Of a stretch of 64,000 bases of DNA, positions 43,611 through 52,592 are shown piece after piece. The notes under the pieces are model-generated. The model did not search any database. It was not told the DNA's origin and saw nothing but the letters and a program-made list of their open reading frames with translations. Location of the stretch: NCBI RefSeq assembly GCF_026410385.1, contig NZ_JAPMLT010000009.1, positions 1 to 64,000 on the forward strand, written 5' to 3'. Every line of letters begins with the position of its first letter. The stretch's first letter is position 1. The stretch comes from Tumebacillus lacus. GTDB taxonomy: Bacteria; Bacillota; Bacilli; Tumebacillales; Tumebacillaceae. Position numbers and translations under genes: made by a program.

Positions 43611-45497
43611 ATGAAAAAAGCGCTGCTCGCTCTTCTGTTGGCCGCCGCACTCGCCGTACCAGTCCCCCATGACGCGCGCACCAACTCCTTCCCCAACCAT
43701 GACAAGCAACATGCGATGCTGCGACTCGAAGACGTCGGCCCTGGCGGATCCTACGAGACGCCGGACGACCTCGGCAAGCTGCGAGCGATTTTTGATTACT
43801 TATATGAAGCAAAAGTTCCTTATCACGTCACGGTGATCTCCCGTTCAAAACACCTGCAGGCGGACGGCACGTGGTATGACAAAGGGATCGACGATCCGAC
43901 TCCGGACGAAAACGTCCGGCAGTTTATCCGCCTGCTCCGGACAGCGGAGGGGCGTGGCGCGGTGCTCGGCATGCACGGCTACTCGCATCAGTACGGAGAT
44001 CGGGAGCGCAGCGATGCGAACCACATCACCGGCACGGGCAACGAGTTTAACATCGAAGACGCGCCTGAGACGCAGACGGCCGCCTATGCGTCCGACCGGA
44101 TCAACAAAAGCCTGCACGCGTTTCAAAAGGCAGGGTTTACTCCGGCGTTTTTTGAGGCGCCGCACTACCACGACACCCGCGAGCAGGAAGAGGTGTTCCG
44201 CTCGCACATCGGCATCCTCTATCAGCCGGACTTCCGCTCGTTGCGTGCGCTCAAGGACATCTCCGTCTACGAGACGATCAACGTCCACGGCCGCACCACG
44301 CTCGGCTCGGTATATGTGCCCGCTCCCTTGAAGTACATCGCCAACAACGACAGCGTCGCCAAGGTGCTGGATCGGCTGGACACGTACAAGGGGCTCGGGG
44401 CGATGTATTATCACCCGTTCCTGGAGTTCCATTTCCTCGAACCGGTGCTCGACGACAGCGGCCAGCCGGTGCTGCGCGACGGACTGCCGGAGTACCGGTA
44501 CAAAGCGGACACGCCTTCCGTCTTGCACACGCTCGTCGAAGGGTTTCGGGAGCACGGCTATGAGTGGAGGTCGCTCCACGACATCGTGCCGTTCACCCCG
44601 GCGCATCGCGTCGATCTGCCGCCCGGCTTGCAAGCGGATGATCTGCTGATCGGCGATGTGACCGGCAACGGCCATGATGATGTGGCGTTTCGCGATCAGA
44701 GCGGGCAGGTCTCGGTGATCTCCGGCTCTTACACCCTGCCGCGCAACCGCGCCCAACGTCCGGCGAAGGAATGGCTGCGACGGTCCTTTGATGACGTGTA
44801 CCGCCTCGCTCTCGCCGACAGCAACGGGGACGGCCGCGACGATCTGATCGCCTACCACCGGGACAGCGGCGAAGTGCAGGCGTTCGAGTCGGACGCGCTC
44901 TCCTTTGCGCCGAACGGCACGCTGCTCGGCTCGCTGCCCGCCGGGATCGACCGGCTCTATCCGGCGTCGATCAACGGTGATACCGAGATCGACCTGTACG
45001 CCCTGCGCGACCGGGACGTATACGCCACCTTGCTCCAGTCGGGCAAATGGGGCGGGTCGGAGAGGCTGTTCACCTTGCCGGACGATGCCACGCTGTTGAT
45101 CGGCGACATCGACGGGGACGGGGCTGCGGAGCCGTTCTACTACGCTCCGGATGATGAGTCGCTGCATCTCTTCCGCCGCGATGGCGACCGGTTCGTCAAA
45201 GCGGGCACGTTCCCGGTGCCAGATCCCCGCCACATCGGGCAGGTGCTGACGGGCGACACCAACGGCGACGGACGGGTCGACGTGATCCTCGGCGATCTGC
45301 GGGCCGGGATCTGGGAAGTGCTCGAAGGCCAGTCGGACCTCACATTCCGACCGCTCGCCAACCGCTACGGACCGTGGGCCAGCGGCGCAGAACGGGCTGC
45401 GATGACCGCCGATTTCGACGGAAACGGCAAAGCGGATCTGGCATCGTTCGATCCGGAGCACCGCTCGATCGATCTCTCTCTTTCCTTCCGCAAATGA
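43611..45497 (+). CDS. Secreted DUF2334 (polysaccharide-deacetylase-like) protein with C-terminal VCBS/FG-GAP repeats
   Basis: A 628-residue exported protein. After a signal peptide (about 1-20) comes a DUF2334 domain (RLEDVGPGG, GMHGYSHQYGD, FEAPHYHDT, MYYHPF), a metal-binding (beta/alpha) barrel related to polysaccharide deacetylases. From about residue 330 on there are six VCBS/FG-GAP-like blades, each with an Asp-rich loop (DVTGNGHDD, DSNGDGRDD, INGDTEID, DIDGDGAAE, DTNGDGRVD, DFDGNGKAD). These fit a calcium-bound six-bladed propeller for surface or glycan binding. The start ATG is 10 nt after AAGGAGA. It is divergent from the HupE-like gene. Confidence 0.85.
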   Translation: MKKALLALLLAAALAVPVPHDARTNSFPNHDKQHAMLRLEDVGPGGSYETPDDLGKLRAIFDYLYEAKVPYHVTVISRSKHLQADGTWYDKGIDDPTPDENVRQFIRLLRTAEGRGAVLGMHGYSHQYGDRERSDANHITGTGNEFNIEDAPETQTAAYASDRINKSLHAFQKAGFTPAFFEAPHYHDTREQEEVFRSHIGILYQPDFRSLRALKDISVYETINVHGRTTLGSVYVPAPLKYIANNDSVAKVLDRLDTYKGLGAMYYHPFLEFHFLEPVLDDSGQPVLRDGLPEYRYKADTPSVLHTLVEGFREHGYEWRSLHDIVPFTPAHRVDLPPGLQADDLLIGDVTGNGHDDVAFRDQSGQVSVISGSYTLPRNRAQRPAKEWLRRSFDDVYRLALADSNGDGRDDLIAYHRDSGEVQAFESDALSFAPNGTLLGSLPAGIDRLYPASINGDTEIDLYALRDRDVYATLLQSGKWGGSERLFTLPDDATLLIGDIDGDGAAEPFYYAPDDESLHLFRRDGDRFVKAGTFPVPDPRHIGQVLTGDTNGDGRVDVILGDLRAGIWEVLEGQSDLTFRPLANRYGPWASGAERAAMTADFDGNGKADLASFDPEHRSIDLSLSFRK

Positions 45498-45501
45498 TCG
45501 A

Positions 45502-45548
45502 CAACAGGCGATTCGAGGCGTCCCCTTCGGATCGCCTGTTGCTTTTTG
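45502..45548 (+). terminator. Rho-independent terminator of the DUF2334 gene
   Basis: An 11-bp stem CAACAGGCGAT / ATCGCCTGTTG with an 18-nt loop, followed by CTTTTTG. Confidence 0.87.
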
Positions 45549-45642
45549 CGTCCAAACGCATAAACAGTCGAAATAAGCAGGAAAAACGAGCCATTCAGCG
45601 GAAAAATCGCCTCTCCTTTCACTTGGAGATATTTAGGAGGTC

Positions 45643-45686
45643 TTGTATCTTTCTGGAGATCGCTCTACAATATGAGTAAGTACTCA
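45643..45686 (+). promoter_or_regulatory. Promoter and palindromic operator of the FAD monooxygenase gene
   Basis: TTGTAT (45643-45648), 17 nt, TACAAT (45666-45671), followed at once by the perfect palindrome TGAGTA-AG-TACTCA (45673-45686) over the predicted transcription start. The geometry suits a TetR/MarR-type repressor; no such regulator gene is visible beside it. Confidence 0.6.
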
Positions 45687-45705
45687 ATCTGTCGAGGTGA
45701 TCGGA

Positions 45706-46923
45706 ATGGAAACGGTACAAACGGACGTTTTGATCGCAGGCGGCGGCCCCGCCGGTATGGTGCTCGGATTGTTGCTTGCCAAACGCGGGATCGATGTCTT
45801 GGTGTTGGAACAGCAGGCCACTTTTGATCGGGAATACAGGGGCGAAGTGTTGCAGCCGCGCTTTGTCCAGATGATGCAACAATTGAATCTGCTCACTCAT
45901 TTGGAGCAATACCCGCACATGCGGTTGGAAGCGGCCGAGTCGTATCACAAAGACCGCCGGCTCGGCCATGTGGAGTTTCGCGATGTGTCGCCCGAGATCC
46001 CGTACGCGATCTGGATGCCGCAACCGATCCTGCTCCAAGCTCTGCGTGACAAGGCGCAGACGTTGCCTTCCTTCCGCCTCTGGTTCCATGCCTCGGCCAA
46101 ACGACTGGTGCAAGAGAACGACTCCACGGTCGGTCTCGTCGTGGAAAAAGACGGAGCGGAGATCGAAGTGCGCGCCAAAGTCACCGTCGGTGCTGACGGA
46201 CGTTTTTCCACCGTTCGACGGTTGGCGCAGATGGAGTTGGAATACGAGCATTATGAAAACGACCTGATCTGGTTCACTTCGCGACGCCCGCACGGAGAGC
46301 ACCCGACCTTACAGATCAAGCTGTCCGACCGCCACGCCTACATCGTGCTGCCAAAGTACCCGGACGCCGTTCAGGGCGGAATGTTCTTGAAAAAAGGCGA
46401 GTGGAAAAACCTCCAATCCTCCGGGCTGGAGCCGATTCGAGCGGAGTTTCTGGCAGCCAGCGAGGCGTTTGCCGAGTTTGCCGGGCGCGTGCAGAGCTTC
46501 CGGGAGTTTTTCCTGCTCCAAGCGCGGATCATGTACGCGAGGGAATGGGCCCAAAACGGGCTCCTGCTGATCGGAGACGCCGCCCATTGCGCGTCTCCTG
46601 CCGGTGCGGTCGGCGTATCCCTGTCGGTGGCCACCGCGATCCTCGCAGCCGATGTGATCTCGCGCGCACTGGCAGACGGCGATGTGTCAGCCGCTCGATT
46701 GCGGGAGGTGCAAGAGATGCGCTCACCCGAGATTCGCCGCGTGCACGCCCTGCAGATGCGAGCGGAAAAGGGGCTGATGACCCGCAACAAATGGGTCTAT
46801 CAGATTCGTCCTTACGTGATCCAATTCGCGATGAAGAGCGGCCTGTTCAAAGTTTTCGCTCGCCGCCTGCTCCTGAACGGCGCACCGTTGCCGATCTCGA
46901 AAGAATTTACATTTGAAACATGA
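45706..46923 (+). CDS. FAD-dependent monooxygenase (PHBH/UbiH-like family)
   Basis: A 405-residue flavoprotein hydroxylase. It shows the N-terminal FAD dinucleotide motif GGGPAG (12-17), the middle VGADGRFSTVRR (DG motif) and the C-terminal GDAAHCASPAG (from 290), in the order typical of group A aromatic monooxygenases. It should use NAD(P)H and oxygen to hydroxylate an aromatic or polyketide-like substrate, possibly a xenobiotic or antibiotic; the substrate is unknown. ATG 45706 is 5 nt after GAGGTGA, and a GTG at 45697 is a weaker alternative. Repressor-type control is suggested by the palindrome at its promoter. Confidence 0.88.
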   Translation: METVQTDVLIAGGGPAGMVLGLLLAKRGIDVLVLEQQATFDREYRGEVLQPRFVQMMQQLNLLTHLEQYPHMRLEAAESYHKDRRLGHVEFRDVSPEIPYAIWMPQPILLQALRDKAQTLPSFRLWFHASAKRLVQENDSTVGLVVEKDGAEIEVRAKVTVGADGRFSTVRRLAQMELEYEHYENDLIWFTSRRPHGEHPTLQIKLSDRHAYIVLPKYPDAVQGGMFLKKGEWKNLQSSGLEPIRAEFLAASEAFAEFAGRVQSFREFFLLQARIMYAREWAQNGLLLIGDAAHCASPAGAVGVSLSVATAILAADVISRALADGDVSAARLREVQEMRSPEIRRVHALQMRAEKGLMTRNKWVYQIRPYVIQFAMKSGLFKVFARRLLLNGAPLPISKEFTFET

Positions 46924-46931
46924 TCCATGCC

Positions 46932-46966
46932 AAAAAAGCCTGCGTCGAATCGACGCAGGCTTTTTC
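46932..46966. terminator. Strong bidirectional terminator
   Basis: A near-perfect long stem AAAAAGCCTGCGTCGA / TCGACGCAGGCTTTTT. It ends the monooxygenase gene on the plus strand and, read in reverse, the ROK-HNH operon on the minus strand. Confidence 0.92.
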
Positions 46967-46987
46967 TCGTTTCTTTGCTGTTACCGT

Positions 46988-47287
46988 TCAGCGATGCAAA
47001 ACGCCGGTGTAGTCTTCCCAGCCGGATGCGTCTTTCGCCGTTTGCCATTCCTGTTCGTCGAGGATGTCCCGCAGCGTGTACCAGCCGTCACCCAGATCGT
47101 CGAACGTCATCAGGTAGCCTTCCTGTTGCGGAGTCAGACGCAGAGCGAGAAGATACGCCCGCTCTTGGATGAAAAAGAGCTTTGCTCCCTCGTAATCAAA
47201 TACGCCGTGCCCTTCGATCTCCAAGTGCAATTGTTGACCGACCACGTTTTCCAGACAGTCTTCCATGAGTCCGATTTCGTTTCGCAT
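46988..47287 (-). CDS. Hypothetical 99-residue protein
   Basis: A small acidic cytosolic protein without membrane segments or cysteine motifs. Alternating aromatic and acidic residues (GHGVFDYEGAKLFFI, FDDLGDGWYTLRDIL) suggest a small beta-sheet fold; I do not recognise the family. It starts with ATG 7 nt after GGAGG, a strong site that supports translation. It lies 41 nt downstream of the HNH gene and is probably the last gene of the ROK-HNH operon, ending at the terminator at 46932. Confidence 0.75.
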   Translation of the reverse strand: MRNEIGLMEDCLENVVGQQLHLEIEGHGVFDYEGAKLFFIQERAYLLALRLTPQQEGYLMTFDDLGDGWYTLRDILDEQEWQTAKDASGWEDYTGVLHR

Positions 47288-47328
47288 CGAGACACCTCCG
47301 AATCTGTACCCTGCTTGGCACTAAGGTA

Positions 47329-47757
47329 TCAGATGGTGGAGGATGCGTCCAGAACCAGTCCGCACCCGGAGGCGCAACGTCCGTCCTGCAGCTCACCGCC
47401 GCACCGACAGAGTCGCCCGTTCTCCGGCAGCGGGTCGAGCCAGACATACTGCCCAGAATCGGTCAGCCCGTAGCGAGGCAGCAGCACGCGCTCCCGATAG
47501 CGGCGCAACGTCGCCTCCACCGTCTTGGATCGATGAGCCTGATGGTGACATTTCGGATCGAGGCAGACCCCGTTGTCTGCTGTGCCAAGGCCCCCTTGAC
47601 TGCGAGGGATGATGTGGTGCACCTCGCGACCCGGTCGGCCGCACAGCACGCACGATTCGCCGTCGCGGGCGCGGACATGTGCGCGGACGAGGGTGCTGAA
47701 ATCATTTCGCTTGCTCTCCGCCTGCCGCCGCTCCCACGTCTCGCGCCGTGTGCTCAT
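47329..47757 (-). CDS. HNH endonuclease-like protein with zinc sites
   Basis: A 142-residue protein. A first CxxC (36-39), the HNH core HHIIPRS (His47-His48), Asn62 and a CLDPKCHHQAH segment (65-75) make a complete HNH/zinc-binding motif. A second cysteine cluster near the C-terminus (CRCGGELQDGRCASGC) looks like a zinc ribbon. HNH proteins cut DNA or RNA; this one has no fused recognition domain and is not in a phage or intron context. The start ATG has GGGAGG 7 nt upstream. The gene is 14 nt after the ROK kinase gene. Confidence 0.85.
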   Translation of the reverse strand: MSTRRETWERRQAESKRNDFSTLVRAHVRARDGESCVLCGRPGREVHHIIPRSQGGLGTADNGVCLDPKCHHQAHRSKTVEATLRRYRERVLLPRYGLTDSGQYVWLDPLPENGRLCRCGGELQDGRCASGCGLVLDASSTI

Positions 47758-47771
47758 CCGCGTTCCTCCCT

Positions 47772-48713
47772 CTACTGCCCGATGTGCAGCAACGCCGCCC
47801 CGATCACGCCCGCATCATTGCCGAGCTCCGCCAAACGGATCGTCGTGCCCCGGTGGACGCGGGGGAGCGTATAGCGTTCAAACGCAGCTCGGAGCGGTTG
47901 CAGCAACGCATCGCCCGCTTTCGACACCCCGCCGCCGATGACGACGCAGTGCGGATTGATCGTGATGCACATGTTCGACAACGCAAATCCGAGGCGGTCG
48001 ACCGCATAGTCCAGCACCTCTTGCGCCAACGCATCGCCTTTGGCCGCGTGTTCAAACACATCCTTTGTCGACAGCACGCTCACCTCGCCGAGCGTCGTGT
48101 GATGCCCCGCCTCGATCCGGGATTCGGCCGCAGCGACGATGCCGGTCGCCGAAGAGATCGTCTCCAGACACCCCAGCCGTCCGCACGCGCACGGGCGTCC
48201 GTTCGACTCGATGGTGACATGCCCGATCTCCCCGGCCATGCCGTTCGAGCCGTGGACGATCTTGCGGTCGATCACCACCCCGCCGCCGACGCCGGTGCCG
48301 AGCGTGATCGCCAGCACGTCCGGGAAGCCCTTGCCGCCGCCCGCCCACGCTTCGCCGAGAGCGGCTGCGTTTGCGTCATTTTCCAGTGCGATCGGCAGGT
48401 CGCCCAGCCGCTTTTTCATCTCGTCCTGGAGCGGCACGTCCCGCCAGCCGAGGTTGACCGCCTGCTCGACCCGGCCCGTGCCAAAGTCGATAAATGCAGG
48501 CACGCCGATCCCGACGCCGCTGATCTCCTCCCACTGCCAGCCCGCCTCCGCCGCCACGTCGCGGCAGAGCTGCGCCATCGTGTCGAGCATGACCGCCGTG
48601 CCTCGCTCCGCCTGCGTCGGGCGCTCCGTTTTATACGCGATGGAGCCGTCCTCCCAGACGGCAGCCCCCTTGATCGTCGTGCCGCCCACATCTATGCCTA
48701 CCCACTTGCGCAT
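47772..48713 (-). CDS. ROK family sugar kinase (glucokinase type)
   Basis: A 313-residue cytosolic kinase. Its ATP-binding DVGGTTIKGA (8-17), catalytic ENDANAAALG (111-120) and zinc-binding GRPCACGRLGCLE (172-184) are all present, and there is no N-terminal HTH, so it is an enzyme rather than a repressor. Glucose is the likely substrate, fitting the glucoamylase and maltodextrin importer genes just upstream on the same strand. ATG 48713 follows AGGGG about 8 nt upstream; an ATG at 48740 is less supported. It leads an operon with the HNH gene and the 99-residue gene. Confidence 0.91.
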   Translation of the reverse strand: MRKWVGIDVGGTTIKGAAVWEDGSIAYKTERPTQAERGTAVMLDTMAQLCRDVAAEAGWQWEEISGVGIGVPAFIDFGTGRVEQAVNLGWRDVPLQDEMKKRLGDLPIALENDANAAALGEAWAGGGKGFPDVLAITLGTGVGGGVVIDRKIVHGSNGMAGEIGHVTIESNGRPCACGRLGCLETISSATGIVAAAESRIEAGHHTTLGEVSVLSTKDVFEHAAKGDALAQEVLDYAVDRLGFALSNMCITINPHCVVIGGGVSKAGDALLQPLRAAFERYTLPRVHRGTTIRLAELGNDAGVIGAALLHIGQ

Positions 48714-48774
48714 CTGTCGCTTCCCCTTTCTCCTCATCAAGCCTCGTCAATCTCATGAAAAACGCTCGCTATGG

Positions 48775-48805
48775 AAAACGCCACATGATCGCTCATGTGA
48801 CGTTT
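48775..48805 (-). terminator. Hairpin after the glucoamylase gene
   Basis: Inverted repeat CACATGA-TCGC-TCATGTG extended by AAACG / CGTTT. The T run on the minus strand is weak, so termination may be partial, leaving some readthrough into the ROK gene. Confidence 0.6.
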
Positions 48806-48819
48806 CCTCTTCTTCCTTA

Positions 48820-50751
48820 TTATGCACCGAAATGCTCCAAGATCGTCAAGACATACATCGCGTGCGACCACGTCAGCGGCACGACCCACACCGGGCCGCC
48901 GTTTTCCTTGTCGACCTGCTCCGGGAGCAGACCGGTCGCGCATTGATGCTTCAGCACCCATTCCAGCATCTCCTGCACCGTCTCGTTGTCACCGCGGCGG
49001 TTGGCATCCAACGCCAGCCACAGCGTGCCGAGCACCCACGGATTGCCCCCGACGTAGTGGTCGTCCTCGTAGCGGCGGATGCCGCCGACGCCCGGCTGCC
49101 AGCAGGACTCCCGCACCGCTTTCGCCGTGGCGACGACCTTCTCGTCGTTTGCATCGATCAGTTCAAACGGATAGGAAATGCCGAGCAGCGACACGTCGAC
49201 AATCGGATCATACGCTGCCACATAGCGGTCATAGCCGTGCTCATCCTGCTCGACCGATACTTGCTTGCCTTCCGCTTTCAGCCGTTCGTGTTGTTCGGCC
49301 GACACGCGCAGGTTCACGCCGCGATACCAACTCTGCTTCTCTTCATTGTACAGCCCGGCCACTTCGCCGAGGATCTTTTGCCCGGCCGCGCGGTACCCGG
49401 CCGCCTTGCCGTCGCCAAGGTGCTCCGCCGCATCGGCGACGGCCAGCAACGCCGCCGCCACCGCCGCCGAGGAATACGTGTGTTGGGCATAGCGCTCTTC
49501 CCACAGGTCCATGCTCGGGCGCGGGAACCGCTGCTCCCCGTCCAGCGTCGTCAGCAGGTGATCCGCGCCTTTTTCCATCGCGGTCCAGCAGACTTTCAGG
49601 AACGCCTCGTCCTTGGTGATCAGGAAATGTTGCCACATCCCCCACAGGATCGAAGCCGGTTCGTCCGCCTGATAGCCCCACGACGGCGCAAGGTCCCCGT
49701 TCATATAATGGCGGTGATCCCACGCGCCGTCCGGGTCTTGCGCCTTGATCGCCCACTCGTAAAACTTGCGGCCGATGTCGGTGTAGCCCGCTTTGTCGAT
49801 CGCCGTGGTGATGTACCCGGCATCGCGACCCCAGCAGTAGCCGTAGCCGCCGCAGCGGGTCCAGTGCGGATCAAACTCAGGAGCTGCGATCAGCCCGCCG
49901 TGTACCGCGTCCGCCATCAGGGAGAACACAAGCAGCGAGCGGCGGTACATCGTATCGAGCCGCGCATCGCCCGTCTGGATCTGCTTGCCGCGCGCAAGGA
50001 ATGCCCCTGCAGCTGCCTCCGCCTGTTTGCGCAGGGAGTCGGCCCCCGCCGCACGCGCCTCGGCCAGCACCGCGCTCGCCGCCTGACGAGACTCGCCAAA
50101 CGCGAGGTAGACCGGGAAGTGCGCCTCAGCACCCGCCGCCACCGTCGCCGTCCAGACTTGCGCCGCGTCCGCACCGAGCGACACGTCACCGCCGTTGAAC
50201 CGGCGCTGATGCAGGTGGTGCTGCACGCCGGTCACTTGGAAGCCGAACGGCGCGTCCTGCCCGCCGACCATCGCCCAGTAGGAGCGCTTGAAATGCGCGA
50301 TGGCGCTCGCGTCGCGGTCGTAGAGCACCGAGTTGTACAGCGCGTTTTCTTCCATGTGGAACTCGGTGAAGTAGAGGAAGTCAACCTCCACCGCTTCCTC
50401 GCTCCGGTTGATCACGCGATAGTGGCGCACGATCACATCCGCGTCCGGCGTGACAAAGTCGTACGAGGCGATGGCAAACGGCAGATGCGCGTGTTCGTAC
50501 GTCGTCTCGACGATGTTCGTGTCTTCGAGATAGCGGTGAGAATGCGTGAACTCCTCGCTGGAGAGGCGGTAGATGTGCCCGCTTTGACCGGGAACCCGCA
50601 CAGCCGCTTCCGTTTTGTGCACATGCTGCGCGTAGTCGATCGTCGGCCAGAAAGCACGGACGAGTTCACCGTTTGCGGTGAGGCAGGCCAAGATGCGGCC
50701 GTTGCCGATCACCGAGTCGATCAGATAGGGTTTGCCCATGTATTCCGTCAT
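48820..50751 (-). CDS. Glycoside hydrolase family 15 glucoamylase-type enzyme
   Basis: A 643-residue cytosolic enzyme without signal peptide. An N-terminal beta-sandwich (~1-260) precedes an (alpha/alpha)6 barrel. The catalytic acid lies in WEER (Glu418-419) and the catalytic base in LLPEQ (Glu611); the substrate loop WGRDAGY is present. GH15 enzymes release glucose from the ends of maltodextrin-like chains. The gene starts 4 nt after the malG stop and is the last gene of malE-malF-malG-GH15. Imported oligosaccharides would thus be cut inside the cell and the glucose phosphorylated by the nearby ROK kinase. Confidence 0.92.
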   Translation of the reverse strand: MTEYMGKPYLIDSVIGNGRILACLTANGELVRAFWPTIDYAQHVHKTEAAVRVPGQSGHIYRLSSEEFTHSHRYLEDTNIVETTYEHAHLPFAIASYDFVTPDADVIVRHYRVINRSEEAVEVDFLYFTEFHMEENALYNSVLYDRDASAIAHFKRSYWAMVGGQDAPFGFQVTGVQHHLHQRRFNGGDVSLGADAAQVWTATVAAGAEAHFPVYLAFGESRQAASAVLAEARAAGADSLRKQAEAAAGAFLARGKQIQTGDARLDTMYRRSLLVFSLMADAVHGGLIAAPEFDPHWTRCGGYGYCWGRDAGYITTAIDKAGYTDIGRKFYEWAIKAQDPDGAWDHRHYMNGDLAPSWGYQADEPASILWGMWQHFLITKDEAFLKVCWTAMEKGADHLLTTLDGEQRFPRPSMDLWEERYAQHTYSSAAVAAALLAVADAAEHLGDGKAAGYRAAGQKILGEVAGLYNEEKQSWYRGVNLRVSAEQHERLKAEGKQVSVEQDEHGYDRYVAAYDPIVDVSLLGISYPFELIDANDEKVVATAKAVRESCWQPGVGGIRRYEDDHYVGGNPWVLGTLWLALDANRRGDNETVQEMLEWVLKHQCATGLLPEQVDKENGGPVWVVPLTWSHAMYVLTILEHFGA

Positions 50752-50755
50752 GATA

Positions 50756-51598
50756 TCAACCTTTCGAGCCGCCCGCCGTCAGACCGGAAACCAGCCAACG
50801 CTGAGCGACAGCAAAGAATAAAAGCACAGGGATCGTGATCAGCACAGCACCGGCCGACATGTAGTGCCAATCGGTGCGGAACTGGAAGACAAACGTGCGC
50901 AGACCGACCGGGAGCGTGTAGGCCGACTGTTCGCTCATGAACGTCAAGGCGAACAAAAACTCATTCCACGCCGTGATGAATGCGAAAAATCCGGTCACCG
51001 CAAGCCCGGGAAGCGCCAGCGGCAACACGATGCGGTAAAACGTACCCCACGTGTTCAGCCCGTCGACCTTCGCCGCTTCTTCCAACTCGACCGGAATCGA
51101 ATCAAAATAGCTCTTCAACATCCACACGCAAAACGGCAGCGCCGTCGTCATGTACGCGAGGATCAGTCCGGTGTACGAATTGAGCAGTCCGAGATTTTTG
51201 ATCAGGTTATACAGCGGCACGATCAAGATCGCCGCCGGGAACATCTGGGTCAGCAGGAACGAGTACATCACGCCGCGCTTGCCGGGAAAATTGAAGCGGG
51301 AGAGCGCGTAGGCCGTCGTCGCCGACAGAAACACGGCCAGCACCGTCGTCAGCAACGCGACGAACACCGAGTTCCAGATCCATTTGAGAAATAGGTTATC
51401 CTTCATGGCAAATAAGTATTGGTAGTTTTCCCAAGTGAACGTCTCGGGTACCAGATGGATCTCCGAAGTGAAGATCTCCGCCGCCGGCTTGAACGAAGTG
51501 GACAACAACCACAGGAACGGGAAGACGGCGATCACAGCAAACAGGATCAGCACAGCGTGCACCAACACGCGCTCCGTCCAGGAGATGCGATTTATCAT
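50756..51598 (-). CDS. malG: Maltodextrin-type ABC transporter permease, MalG family
   Basis: A 280-residue permease with six predicted helices and the EAA loop for the ATPase (EEAAKVDGLNTWGTFYRIVLP). It pairs with the MalF-type protein encoded 16 nt upstream and is followed within 4 nt by the glucoamylase gene. By context it carries maltose or maltodextrins. The MalG name is by family and operon; sugar specificity is not proven. Confidence 0.9.
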   Translation of the reverse strand: MINRISWTERVLVHAVLILFAVIAVFPFLWLLSTSFKPAAEIFTSEIHLVPETFTWENYQYLFAMKDNLFLKWIWNSVFVALLTTVLAVFLSATTAYALSRFNFPGKRGVMYSFLLTQMFPAAILIVPLYNLIKNLGLLNSYTGLILAYMTTALPFCVWMLKSYFDSIPVELEEAAKVDGLNTWGTFYRIVLPLALPGLAVTGFFAFITAWNEFLFALTFMSEQSAYTLPVGLRTFVFQFRTDWHYMSAGAVLITIPVLLFFAVAQRWLVSGLTAGGSKG

Positions 51599-51614
51599 GA
51601 GTCGTACCCTCCTC

Positions 51615-52520
51615 CTATTTTTCCTCGGTCATCTTCAGCACCCGGCTGTAGAAGAAGCTGAACGCGATCAACAGCGACAGGATGATCACCCCGTACGTCG
51701 TCGCCTCGGCCAACTGCCAGTTGTTGAACGCCTTGACATAGGCAAATGTGACGAGGATCTGCGTCGAATTGTACGGCCCGCCCTCTGTGATCAAATAGAT
51801 GACGGCAAACAGATTGAACGTCCAGATCACGCCGAGCAGCGTCGCCGTAAAGATCGTCGACTTCATCTGCGGCAACGTGATGTGCAGGAACTGTTGGAAG
51901 CGGGAAGCGCCGTCCACATAGGCGGCTTCGTACAGATCGCGCGGGATCGACTGCAGTCCGCCAAGGAACGTGACCATCATAAACGGAAAGCCGAGCCAGA
52001 CGTTGGTGATGATCACCGCCGTCATCGCCCAGACCGGGTCGGACAGCCACGCCACCCCTTCAAAGCCCATCTTGCGAAGCACCATGTTGATAAAGCCAAA
52101 CTCACCGTTGAACATCCATCTCCACGCAAACGCCGAGATGAACGACGGCACCGCCCACGGGATCAACAGCAGCATGCGGTACAGCCCGCGCCCTTTGATG
52201 TGACGGTTGAGCAACAGGGCCAGACCAAAGCCGAGAATGAAGTGGAAGAACACGTTCGTAAACGTCCAGATCATCGTCTGTTTCAGCACCCCGAGAAACT
52301 CGGCAAGCCCCTCGCCGGCCAGCACCCGTTTGTAATTGGCCAGCCCGATCCATTCATAGCTCGCCTTGACGAACTTGTTGCCCATGTTGTACTGATCCAT
52401 GTTGGTGAAGGAATAATAAATCCCCTGCAACAGCGGAACGAACACGATCAGCAGCATCAGCAACAACGCAGGCAAAATGAACAGGTAGGCGGCCTTGTTG
52501 CGTCGGATCGCCCGAAGCAT
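51615..52520 (-). CDS. malF: Maltodextrin-type ABC transporter permease, MalF family
   Basis: A 301-residue permease with six helices and an EAA loop (YEAAYVDGASRFQQFLHITLP). It lacks the extra domains of enterobacterial MalF, as is usual in Bacillota. The start ATG has AGGAGG nearby. It is 72 nt downstream of malE; the gap contains an attenuator-like hairpin, which should make permeases less abundant than binding protein. Confidence 0.9.
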   Translation of the reverse strand: MLRAIRRNKAAYLFILPALLLMLLIVFVPLLQGIYYSFTNMDQYNMGNKFVKASYEWIGLANYKRVLAGEGLAEFLGVLKQTMIWTFTNVFFHFILGFGLALLLNRHIKGRGLYRMLLLIPWAVPSFISAFAWRWMFNGEFGFINMVLRKMGFEGVAWLSDPVWAMTAVIITNVWLGFPFMMVTFLGGLQSIPRDLYEAAYVDGASRFQQFLHITLPQMKSTIFTATLLGVIWTFNLFAVIYLITEGGPYNSTQILVTFAYVKAFNNWQLAEATTYGVIILSLLIAFSFFYSRVLKMTEEK

Positions 52521-52544
52521 GGCAGGACCTCCTCTTGCGGATAA

Positions 52545-52582
52545 AAGGAGGGGAAGGCCCGTAGAGCCTTCCCGTCTCCTCC
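52545..52582 (-). terminator. Attenuator-like hairpin between malE and malF
   Basis: On the minus strand GGAG..GGGAAGGC pairs with GCCTTCCC..CTCC around a short loop and runs into TTTTATCC. The operon continues with malF right after, so it probably acts as a leaky terminator or 3' stabiliser of malE mRNA. Confidence 0.7.
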
Positions 52583-52592
52583 ATATCGGCCG

